Origin: an uncultured Eubacteriales bacterium
Lineage (GTDB): Bacteria > Bacillota > Clostridia > Lachnospirales > Lachnospiraceae
Direction: 5' to 3'
Assembly: GCA_900544525.1 (NCBI GenBank)
Contig: UQVN01000035.1
Location: 1 to 19,368 of the forward strand
Length of the DNA stretch: 19,368 bases
Position 1 is the stretch's first letter. Every line of letters starts with the position of its first letter. A program made the position numbers and the translations under genes. This document shows positions 7,584 through 14,301 of the stretch, one piece after another. The notes under the pieces are model-generated. The model was not told the DNA's origin. It ran no database searches and saw nothing but the letters and a program-made list of their open reading frames with translations.

Positions 7584-8117
7584 TTATTTTATAATTGCTT
7601 TTCTGATAATTGGTATTAGAATTACGATCACTACTCCTGCTACACAAACTTGCATTACATTGCCAAAAATAGAGGCAAACGGTGTAATAAAATTATGATA
7701 TAAAAAAACTTCAGCGAAATAATAACCAATCACTTTTATGAGGAGAGCCAGTATCATAGCGATTACACATCGAGAAAAACTCTTTTTCTTTTCTGTCACC
7801 GCTCCCACAACAAATCCCATACTTCCTACAATCACGAAAGTAAACGGTGCCCATGCTGTCCAGCCAGACAACAGATCAAAAGCTCCCATACCGACTGCTC
7901 CAGCTATCATCCCTGTCCTTTTTCCAAACAAGATCGCTCCTAAAAATAATGGAATATTCCCCATATGAATCAATCCTCCCTGTCCAAACGGCAACTTAAT
8001 ATTGATCATTGCGGTGAATACCAAAGTTAGAGCCGTAAATACTCCAATCATTGCTATTTCTTGAACTTGATTTTTCCTTTCGCTTTCTTGTTGTACCATA
8101 ACGGATTCCTGTGCCAT
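7584..8117 (-). CDS. ECF transporter S component (substrate-binding membrane subunit)
   Basis: This 177-residue integral membrane protein has about five or six hydrophobic segments, the usual size of energy-coupling-factor S components. These subunits bind a vitamin or similar micronutrient and dock to a shared EcfA/A'/T module encoded elsewhere. The motif 'GGLIHMGNIPLFLGAILFGK' and the glycine-rich 'GMIAGAVGMGAFDLLSGW' resemble the S-component group of PF07155, which contains predicted hydroxymethylpyrimidine and pyridoxine transporters. That specificity is a family-level guess. A small-residue stretch in TM1 (AMIGVFTA) fits the EcfT contact helix. The open frame is 18 codons longer, but GAGGGAG sits six bases before the ATG at 8117, so this start is chosen. 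It is followed by a PLP-dependent aminotransferase, which makes a vitamin B6-type substrate tempting but unproven. Confidence 0.82.
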   Translation of the reverse strand: MAQESVMVQQESERKNQVQEIAMIGVFTALTLVFTAMINIKLPFGQGGLIHMGNIPLFLGAILFGKRTGMIAGAVGMGAFDLLSGWTAWAPFTFVIVGSMGFVVGAVTEKKKSFSRCVIAMILALLIKVIGYYFAEVFLYHNFITPFASIFGNVMQVCVAGVVIVILIPIIRKAIIK

Positions 8118-8194
8118 AATTTCTCCCTCTCTTTCTCCCATACTTTTTGATCTACACAGTTCATTTACCACATTACTGTTGTAAAGTTTGTTTT

Positions 8195-8223
8195 ATTATA
8201 TCCAGTTTCTGGTATGATTAAAA
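8195..8223 (-). promoter_or_regulatory. Promoter of the ECF/aminotransferase unit
   Basis: On the minus strand TATAAT (8195-8200) is a perfect -10, but the hexamer 17 bases upstream, TTTTAA (8218-8223), is a poor -35. A weak -35 with repeats around it suggests a promoter that depends on a regulator. Confidence 0.4.
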
Positions 8224-8256
8224 TATCCAGTTATCATTTAATTTATGGTGCCAGTT
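8202..8256. promoter_or_regulatory. Three CCAGTT direct repeats at about 25-bp spacing
   Basis: CCAGTT occurs at 8202-8207, 8227-8232 and 8251-8256, all in the same orientation. The first two share the longer ATATCCAGTT and the first and third share CCAGTTTCT. The repeats sit in the spacer and upstream of the putative promoter of the ECF S-component gene. Spacing of 24-25 bp, between two and two and a half helical turns, is what one expects of sites for a multimeric regulator. No regulator gene is adjacent. Confidence 0.5.
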
Positions 8257-8274
8257 TCTTTTTAAATTCCATAG

Positions 8275-8320
8275 AAAAAAGAGCAATAAGAATCCAGTCT
8301 TTTCTTATTGCTCTCTTTTT
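8275..8320 (-). terminator. Rho-independent terminator of the heme-uptake operon
   Basis: AGAGCAATAAGAA (8280-8292) pairs perfectly with TTCTTATTGCTCT (8302-8314) around a 9-base loop. A run of six T follows on the minus strand. It begins about 15-20 bases after the stop of the last operon gene at 8335. Confidence 0.9.
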
Positions 8321-8334
8321 TAGTATTTTTTCTT

Positions 8335-9099
8335 TTATCGAACATTGATTACAATCTTTTGTCCATTTAACTCTCGAACTTCTAGCTCAATTCCATAAAG
8401 TTCTTTAATGATTTCAGGTGTAATCACTTCATTTGGATTTCCTTCCACAATCACCTTTTTATTTTTCATACCAATTACATAGTCGCTATAATAAACAGCA
8501 TGATTAATATCATGTAAAACCATTACAATGGTTAATCCATAGTTTTCATTTAATCGCCTTACCATTTCCAATAATTCTATTTGATACCGAATATCCAAAT
8601 AAGTAGTTGGTTCGTCCAAAAATAAAATATCTGTTTTCTGTGCAAGAGCCATAGCAATCCACACTCTTTGCCGTTGTCCGCCAGATAAACTCATCACTGT
8701 GCGCTCTCGATATTTTACAATATCAGTCTCCTCCATTGCCCATTCGATAAGTGCTTCATCTTCATCATTGCTACCAAAAAATGAAGAATGTGGTGTTCTT
8801 CCATAGGCTACTAATTTTTCTACCGTTAAATCTTCGGAAGCTTGATTGTTTTGATGCACAATGGCTACTTTTTTTGCAAACTCTTTCTGACTCATTTTTC
8901 GGATACTCATTCCATCCAATATGACTTTTCCTTTATCAGGAATTAAATTTTTCGTCATTAACTGAAAAAGAGTAGACTTTCCACATCCATTTGCTCCTAA
9001 TAATGTTGTGATCTTTCCTTTTTGAATCTGAAACGAAATATCATCAATAATTTTATTCTTCTTTTTATCATAGGAAAAGACTAGATTTCTAACTTCCAT
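8335..9099 (-). CDS. Heme/iron-complex ABC transporter ATPase (FecE/HtsC type)
   Basis: This 254-residue nucleotide-binding subunit powers import through the neighbouring FecCD permease. Walker A is GANGCGKST (residues 35-43), the ABC signature is 'LSGGQRQRVWIAMALAQ', Walker B is 'DILFLDEPTTYLDI', and the switch histidine lies in 'VMVLHDINHA'. These match the FecE/BtuD/HmuV group of type II importers. The gene is the last of the operon. Its ATG overlaps the end of the permease gene by 11 bases and is preceded by AAGGAGA, so translation is coupled. The general fold would also fit a cobalamin or siderophore system. The IsdE-like binding protein and Shp-like gene in the same operon point to heme. 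Confidence 0.92.
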   Translation of the reverse strand: MEVRNLVFSYDKKKNKIIDDISFQIQKGKITTLLGANGCGKSTLFQLMTKNLIPDKGKVILDGMSIRKMSQKEFAKKVAIVHQNNQASEDLTVEKLVAYGRTPHSSFFGSNDEDEALIEWAMEETDIVKYRERTVMSLSGGQRQRVWIAMALAQKTDILFLDEPTTYLDIRYQIELLEMVRRLNENYGLTIVMVLHDINHAVYYSDYVIGMKNKKVIVEGNPNEVITPEIIKELYGIELEVRELNGQKIVINVR

Positions 9100-10084
9100 A
9101 ACTACTTCTCCTTCTCAATAATACAATAAAACAAGGTCCTCCAATAACAGCCATAATGACAGATGCATTGATTTCATATGGAGCTGCTATTGTTCTTCCC
9201 AATGTATCGGCCAGTAAGAAAACAAAAGCTCCTAATAATGCGCTATAGGGAATTAATATTTTATGATTGTTACCAACTAAATTTCTTGCCATATGAGGAA
9301 CAAGCAAACCGACAAAACTAATAACACCAGCCACTGCTGTAGAAATAGAAGCAAGAAGCACTGCCACAATAGAGATATAAATTCTCATACGAGCCACATT
9401 GACGCCAATCCCTCTTGCTGTTTTATCATCCAGCGATAATAGATTACAAATTCCTGAAAATCCGAATGCAATCACAAGGCAAATCGGAATATAGTAGACG
9501 ATCATTTTTACATCGCTCCAAGTTTTCATGGTAATATTTCCTTCCACAATAGAGGCAACTCCTGACAAATTTCCTCCACTCATAGAATTAAAACTGCTAG
9601 ACAAACCAGTAAACATCGAACTGACTGCAATTCCAACTAAAATAATACGAAGGGGACTTAATCCATTTTTCCAAGAAAGAGAATACACGATGAGAAAGGC
9701 AACAAATCCACCTACACATGCTGCAATTGGAATTCCAAAATAAAAACTTGGAAAACAAGCCGTAATCAGAACTGCTGTAAAACTAGCACCACTTGAAATC
9801 CCAATAATTCCAGGATCCGTCAATGGATTTTTCAACACTGCTTGAAATAATACTCCTGATACTGCAAGGGCACTTCCTACTAACATAGAAATAATAATTC
9901 TTGGAAAACGCAAATCATATACTGTGGCAACTTCTGGATCGTAGGCAATCAATAATCCTCGAAGCAATTGGATTCCTCCTACTTTTAAACTTCCTGTATT
10001 CACCGCCCATAAAAATACACCAAGAAGCAGCCCACTAATGATTACAAAACTACTAATAATACAAATTTTACTTTTTTTCTTCAT
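9089..10084 (-). CDS. Heme/iron-complex ABC transporter permease (FecCD/IsdF-HtsB type)
   Basis: This 331-residue FecCD-family permease has about ten hydrophobic segments, the normal size for the type II importer channel. Family hallmarks are 'LRFPRIIISMLVGSALAVSG', 'FQAVLKNPLTDPGIIGISSG' and the cytoplasmic coupling region 'VGLLVPHMARNLVGNNHKIL'. A longer open frame begins at 10147 inside the binding-protein gene. The ATG at 10084 lies one base after that gene's TAA and has GGTGA immediately upstream, so it is the likely coupled start. An ATG four codons earlier (10096, M-V-N-K) is the alternative. The gene lies between the IsdE-like lipoprotein and the ATPase, completing a three-part importer. 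Confidence 0.93.
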   Translation of the reverse strand: MKKKSKICIISSFVIISGLLLGVFLWAVNTGSLKVGGIQLLRGLLIAYDPEVATVYDLRFPRIIISMLVGSALAVSGVLFQAVLKNPLTDPGIIGISSGASFTAVLITACFPSFYFGIPIAACVGGFVAFLIVYSLSWKNGLSPLRIILVGIAVSSMFTGLSSSFNSMSGGNLSGVASIVEGNITMKTWSDVKMIVYYIPICLVIAFGFSGICNLLSLDDKTARGIGVNVARMRIYISIVAVLLASISTAVAGVISFVGLLVPHMARNLVGNNHKILIPYSALLGAFVFLLADTLGRTIAAPYEINASVIMAVIGGPCFIVLLRRRSSYGS

Positions 10085-10085
10085 T

Positions 10086-11039
10086 TTATTCACCATATAA
10101 AAGAGTATCCAGCTCCTGTAACGCCTCTTTATAATCAAAGGTAGCACTCATACCAAATTTGCTGTAAGAAAGATCATAGACTTTCTCTTCCTTTACCGCT
10201 TTAAAGTGCTTCCAAATATCATTTGTTTTAAACTCCTCAGAAAACATCTCCATAACTTGATCTGGCAATGCATGGGCAGTTCTTAATATAATATCGGGAT
10301 CTTTTTTTAACATATCCTCGGTATTAATATTTAAAAAATCTCCCTCTTCTCCTGCGTACACATTTTTTCCACCTGCCATAGCTACTAAACTTCCCACATA
10401 AGAATTTTCCGTAGCTACCACATAAGACCCTGGAAGCCCCATTAAAACTAAAACAGTCGGAGCTTCTTTTCCTTCATGACCTTTTTGATAGTTATTATAA
10501 AAAGTAACAAAATCATCCACTAATGCTTGTGCCTCTTCTTCCTTTCCAAAAATCTGCCCAAGCTGAGAAATTGACTGATACATTCCTGGAATACTATTTA
10601 AATTTAAAAACGCATATTCTGTATTTAGTTGCTCATACTTCGGTTGCAAATCGGATCGTAAACTAACGGGTGAAAGAATCCAATCAGGATTTAAAGAAGA
10701 GACGATCTCAATGTCTGGTGACATTGGTGTTCCAACTGTTTTGGCTTCTTCATATCTCTCTGGAATTTCTGATAAACTACTTTCTGGAACTCCAACTAAA
10801 GGAATCCCTAATTTATCACAAATTTCCACAACCGCCATAGAAGTTGCAATAACACGAGGTGAATTTTTTACCTGAGCCTCTGTCTTTTCTTGTACGACTT
10901 CAGATTCCCTTACATCAGCACTTGTACTTCCCCCGCTCTGATCGACACATCCTGTTAGTAAAGTTCCAAATACAACTGCCATCGCTCCTAAAAGAGCAAC
11001 TTTTTTTCTTTTCCTTATCCACTTCTTCCAACCTATCAT
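10086..11039 (-). CDS. isdE: Heme-binding ABC transporter lipoprotein (IsdE/HtsA type)
   Basis: This is a 317-residue extracytoplasmic binding protein with a lipoprotein signal and lipobox LLTGC, where C31 is the lipidated residue. From residue 60 on it closely follows the S. aureus IsdE / S. pyogenes HtsA pattern as I know it. Matching segments are 'RVIATSMAVVEICDKLGIPL', 'TVGTPMSPD', 'AFLNLNSIPGMYQSI', 'VLVLMGLPGSYVVATENSYV', 'DIILRTAHALPDQV' and 'NDIWKHFKAVK'. IsdE/HtsA hold heme between a Met and a His. The equivalents here are M106 in TPMSPD and H256 in RTAHALPD, so heme rather than cobalamin or a siderophore is the expected ligand. Translation starts one base after the stop of the Shp-like gene, with GAGAGGAAG upstream, and its own stop abuts the permease start. 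This tight coupling suggests that heme passes directly from the Shp-like protein to this lipoprotein. Confidence 0.93.
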   Translation of the reverse strand: MIGWKKWIRKRKKVALLGAMAVVFGTLLTGCVDQSGGSTSADVRESEVVQEKTEAQVKNSPRVIATSMAVVEICDKLGIPLVGVPESSLSEIPERYEEAKTVGTPMSPDIEIVSSLNPDWILSPVSLRSDLQPKYEQLNTEYAFLNLNSIPGMYQSISQLGQIFGKEEEAQALVDDFVTFYNNYQKGHEGKEAPTVLVLMGLPGSYVVATENSYVGSLVAMAGGKNVYAGEEGDFLNINTEDMLKKDPDIILRTAHALPDQVMEMFSEEFKTNDIWKHFKAVKEEKVYDLSYSKFGMSATFDYKEALQELDTLLYGE

Positions 11040-11040
11040 A

Positions 11041-12045
11041 TTATTCTTCCTCTCGTTTCTTTAAAAAGATAAGAATACCAAAAATTCCACCGCCAATGAT
11101 AAGAGAAGGAAGTGTGATAATCAAAATGCACTGCCAAACAAGAGTCCACGATAGTGCTGGTATGACAATGGCTTCTTTTTCTGTTTCTTTTACCTCTTCT
11201 AAGTTTTCAGTACTTCCTTCTTCTGTACCTAATACGCTCGTATCCGATAAGACTAATCCTTGTGTTTGATCTAATAATTGTTCTGCTGGACTTTTTCCTG
11301 CCACACTTTCTTTTTCTGTTGTCGCTTCTTTTCCTTCTTGATTGGATTTTTCTTCCGTATCTGCCTGCTCATCTGTCTCAGTTTTTGTTTCTTCTTGTGT
11401 TTTTTTATTTGAGGTACTTTCTTCTTTTTCCTCCTGTGTGCTTGCGCTAGAGGAATTGATCTGTTCTTTTTCTTCGCTATTTACTTTTTCTACTGTCTGG
11501 TTTGTTGTCTGGCTTTTGGTCTCCTGTTTTACGGATACGATAAAATCACCAGAACCTTCTTTTAAATTAGAAAAATCAAAATAAAAAATAACATCTCTTC
11601 CCATTGGCGTTACATAAAAACTCGCTTTTACGATGGCATCTTCTGTTGGAATCGCAAAACGATAATCAGAACAATAGGTACCTCCCATATTTTCTTGCAT
11701 TAAAGTAGCAGATACACTCTTAAAGCTTGTTTCTCCACGTTTCTGCGTAAAAAATTTCACTTCACTAATATTATCTGTTAAAAAAATTCTTACAGTTGCA
11801 TAGAGTTTTCCGCTATTGGTCTTTTCTACTAAAGCACTTGAAGATAATACGCTTTCTGTCATAGATTGTCCAAGACCTTCATTATTTCCCGCATCTTCTA
11901 CAACTCCAGTAATTGGATGTTTATAATACGATGTAGCTTTTGCAAGATAAGCTGTCCCTAATTCTGACGCCCTTGGAACTTCTTTGATATTAATACAAAC
12001 GATCAATGCCAATAAAAATACGACGATTCTCTTTTTGTAATTCAT
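11041..12045 (-). CDS. shp: Shp-like membrane-anchored heme-binding protein
   Basis: This 334-residue surface protein has a signal peptide (residues 1-27), one Ig-like heme domain (about 30-175), a Glu/Thr/Ser/Lys-rich spacer (about 180-285), and a C-terminal membrane helix (about 293-325) ending in KKREEE. The domain resembles streptococcal Shp, with 'YYKHPITGVVEDAG', 'GLGQSMTES' and 'YVTPMGRDVIFYFDF'. Shp binds heme through Met66 and Met153. The equivalents here are M62 and M148, with nearly the same spacing. In streptococci Shp receives heme from Shr and hands it to HtsA, and here the next gene is an HtsA/IsdE lipoprotein. The frame is open 12 codons further upstream, but the ATG at 12045 is four bases after the previous gene's TAA, behind GAGAGG, and gives a proper signal peptide. 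No LPxTG motif is present. Confidence 0.88.
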   Translation of the reverse strand: MNYKKRIVVFLLALIVCINIKEVPRASELGTAYLAKATSYYKHPITGVVEDAGNNEGLGQSMTESVLSSSALVEKTNSGKLYATVRIFLTDNISEVKFFTQKRGETSFKSVSATLMQENMGGTYCSDYRFAIPTEDAIVKASFYVTPMGRDVIFYFDFSNLKEGSGDFIVSVKQETKSQTTNQTVEKVNSEEKEQINSSSASTQEEKEESTSNKKTQEETKTETDEQADTEEKSNQEGKEATTEKESVAGKSPAEQLLDQTQGLVLSDTSVLGTEEGSTENLEEVKETEKEAIVIPALSWTLVWQCILIITLPSLIIGGGIFGILIFLKKREEE

Positions 12046-12049
12046 TCCT

Positions 12050-14149
12050 TTATCCTCTCTTATAAATCTGCTTGATTCCAACGAAACATATAAAAATAAC
12101 GAATAGAAATGAAATAAAAATAGAAACTCCTAAAAATAAAATAGCAATGGTAGCTCCTATCTTTTCTTCAAACTTTTTATTTTCTATTTCTTCACTTTTG
12201 CTCATTTCTTCTTGCGAATTTTCTTCTATTCTTTCTCCTATTGTTTCTTTCGTTTCTGTCTTATCAATAGCTTCCTCTTCTTCATTTTCATTTCTAACAT
12301 CGGTTTCTTCCTTATTTTGTATCTCTAGTTCTTCTGATTCTTCCCAAACGCTACCTTCCTTTGTTGGCATTTGATAAGAACCCCCTTGATTACTCGTTCC
12401 TGTATTGATAAGAAATCCTGTACTTTGTTTTTCTTCCTCTTTTGCCTTTACAATAGCAAAATAACCAACTTTATTTGTAGAAAATACAAACTGATTTTTT
12501 ATGACACTACCACTCATCTTAGTTTTTACTCCATCCAAAATGCGATAAACTTCGATAGTATCTTTCTCCTTCTCTTCAATTGGAAGAGAAATTTGAATCA
12601 TACCATTTGGCTGTACCTTTGTTTCTTTTTTATTTTCAAAGAAAAGACCATATACGGTTATAACTTCTTCATCCGTAAACATTTCTTTTATCGCATTATA
12701 ATTTTCTCCGCTTGTAAGAACAGATGCTTTGTAAGAAGTATCATCTTCTATCATATTGGCCTGTGCCTTTATGGAAATACCAGTTTTTTTATCCGTCCAG
12801 TCCACTGCTTTTGAAGAAGTACCTGATACGATTGTCTCTGTATTTTCTTCTATTGTTTCACTATTTGATACTTTTTTTAATGTATCCCAACTGATTTTTA
12901 ATCGAGCAGCCAGAGGATCTTTCCCCATTACCTCTACCTTTGGATCGATTAACACATCGATATATTCCTTTGTAGAAGGCAAGGAAAACTGAAAAACACT
13001 TGGCTGGTTGTTTTCATTATTTCTTGCTGTAATTTTTGCGTACTGATAAGTACCATTTTTTTGTTTGATCTGTATGGATTGCAAACAAGCAGTAATCGTC
13101 CCTACGGTCATTGGTCTTGTGGAAATCTCCATGGTGTAACTATTATTTTTCACCGTCAATAGTGCTTTTTTATTTAAAGCTAGATTTCCCATGGATGCCT
13201 CATCGGAAACAGCGTTCCAAAGATCTACATAGACTTGATATTTTCCATCCGAAAGGGAATCTTTATCTAAATTTTCAGAGGATTTTTCTACTAATTGTTC
13301 AATCGCATTTTTTAATAATACTACCTGATGATCCACAGCTTCTTGAGTTGCTGTTGATAAATCATAAACAGTATTCGCTCCTTTTAACACTTCTTCTAAT
13401 TGTTTTAAAGAAGCTTCTGTATACTGATCTACCTTTTCTTTTAACTTAGTCGCTTTTTCAATCTGTAACTTTAATTTGGATCGATCGATAGTTGTCGTTA
13501 CCTCTCCTTCTAATTCTTCCTTTTTATCGCTTTGTTCATAGGCTTCCCATCGTTCTATCTCTTCTTTCGTCATCGTTTTTGCTTCCTCATATTCTATCTT
13601 TACACGACAGATCTGTGTTCCAAACCCAAGACTCCCCATAATTGGAACGTAAACTTGTGCCCACAATAAATCATCACCGACAGTTTCCAATGGAAGAGCC
13701 ACTACTTTTGGATAGCTTTTTCCTGCTATTACCACATCGGTAGAGGAACTGCTATTATATTGATCCACCACACCAAAAGTAGAAATAATTGTAGAATCTT
13801 TTAAATCATACGTCTTTGGCTGATGATAAGAATCAAATGTAATATTTTCCAGTAAATCGAACTTTCCTAAATACCCTTCCATCCCTGAAAATGTCATTGA
13901 CTGAAATTTCAAATATAAAGTTCCTTTTCCATCTTCTATTTCCAACTTAGCTTCTTCTAAAGAACTATTCCCCATAGAAACTTGGTCTTGTGCGCTCTTC
14001 CACAAGGTAACAGGAATCGTATAATTTCCATCTTCCCATTGATTCTTTGCCTCTACCTCTTTGCTTCCTACAAACACTCCAATAGGTATTAAAAAGCAAA
14101 AAATCAAAGAAAAAATCAGAACTTGTACTGTTTTCTTTTTCATTTCCAT
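12050..14149 (-). CDS. Membrane-anchored protein with two NEAT-like heme modules
   Basis: This is a 699-residue surface protein. The order is: signal peptide (1-34), NEAT-like module 1 (about 40-190), a charged helical stretch resembling a FIVAR domain (about 222-290), NEAT-like module 2 (about 300-425), a beta-rich domain I cannot name (about 450-570), a Glu-rich spacer (about 600-660), and a C-terminal membrane helix (664-691) with KQIYKRG. The modules begin 'DGNYTIPVTLW' and 'DGKYQVYVDLW' and each carries SMGN (M59, M320) and a later Met-Gly (M171 in VPIMG, M408 in VEVMG). These are candidate heme ligands by analogy with Shp and Shr. Module 1 has an internal insertion (about 110-150) shared with the upstream gene, while module 2 is shorter. 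It lies four bases before the Shp-like gene. It probably takes heme from the secreted partner or host hemoproteins and passes it to Shp. AAAGG lies six bases before the ATG. Confidence 0.85.
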   Translation of the reverse strand: MEMKKKTVQVLIFSLIFCFLIPIGVFVGSKEVEAKNQWEDGNYTIPVTLWKSAQDQVSMGNSSLEEAKLEIEDGKGTLYLKFQSMTFSGMEGYLGKFDLLENITFDSYHQPKTYDLKDSTIISTFGVVDQYNSSSSTDVVIAGKSYPKVVALPLETVGDDLLWAQVYVPIMGSLGFGTQICRVKIEYEEAKTMTKEEIERWEAYEQSDKKEELEGEVTTTIDRSKLKLQIEKATKLKEKVDQYTEASLKQLEEVLKGANTVYDLSTATQEAVDHQVVLLKNAIEQLVEKSSENLDKDSLSDGKYQVYVDLWNAVSDEASMGNLALNKKALLTVKNNSYTMEISTRPMTVGTITACLQSIQIKQKNGTYQYAKITARNNENNQPSVFQFSLPSTKEYIDVLIDPKVEVMGKDPLAARLKISWDTLKKVSNSETIEENTETIVSGTSSKAVDWTDKKTGISIKAQANMIEDDTSYKASVLTSGENYNAIKEMFTDEEVITVYGLFFENKKETKVQPNGMIQISLPIEEKEKDTIEVYRILDGVKTKMSGSVIKNQFVFSTNKVGYFAIVKAKEEEKQSTGFLINTGTSNQGGSYQMPTKEGSVWEESEELEIQNKEETDVRNENEEEEAIDKTETKETIGERIEENSQEEMSKSEEIENKKFEEKIGATIAILFLGVSIFISFLFVIFICFVGIKQIYKRG

Positions 14150-14301
14150 GAAATACCTTTCTACTCTAATATTTAATATTATCTTTCTTGTCTACGAGCT
14201 ACGTATTATTTACACGCAGTGCTCTTTTGTGTAATCGGAATCACAATTCCCAATTACACAAAAAAGAGATGGAATATTTCACCCCACCTCTTCTCACAGC
14301 A
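14150..14301 (-). other. Intercistronic gap between the two NEAT-protein genes
   Basis: This is the only sizeable gap inside the operon. It holds the long hairpin listed separately and no clear promoter. A TAATAT-rich stretch near 14170-14185 lacks a convincing -35. Confidence 0.4.
14222..14268 (-). promoter_or_regulatory. Long intercistronic hairpin after the first operon gene
   Basis: CTCTTTTGTGTAAT (14222-14235) pairs with ATTACACAAAA..GAG (14253-14268), and the inner CGGAAT/ATTCCC extends the stem. There is no T-run after the stem on the minus strand, because the T and A tracts belong to the stem. It is therefore unlike a standard terminator. It may stabilise the 3' end of the first mRNA segment or cause partial termination, letting the secreted NEAT protein be made in excess of the membrane components. 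Confidence 0.5.

Noticed and set aside
8335..11039. Cobalamin or ferric-siderophore importer
   Set aside because: The FecCD and ATPase subunits alone would allow it. The binding protein follows the IsdE/HtsA pattern with the heme-ligand Met and His, and a Shp-like gene is coupled to it.
11262..11584. Plus-strand open frames opposite the Shp-like spacer
   Set aside because: They are antisense to a Glu/Ser/Thr-rich region and encode low-complexity Ser/Phe/Leu strings with no ribosome site. The same holds for the other plus-strand frames.
3523..14219. Near-identical 15-mers TTATTTgCACGCAGT (about 3523) and TTATTTaCACGCAGT (about 14206)
   Set aside because: One mismatch in 15 bases between two places in 19 kb of AT-rich DNA is expected by chance.
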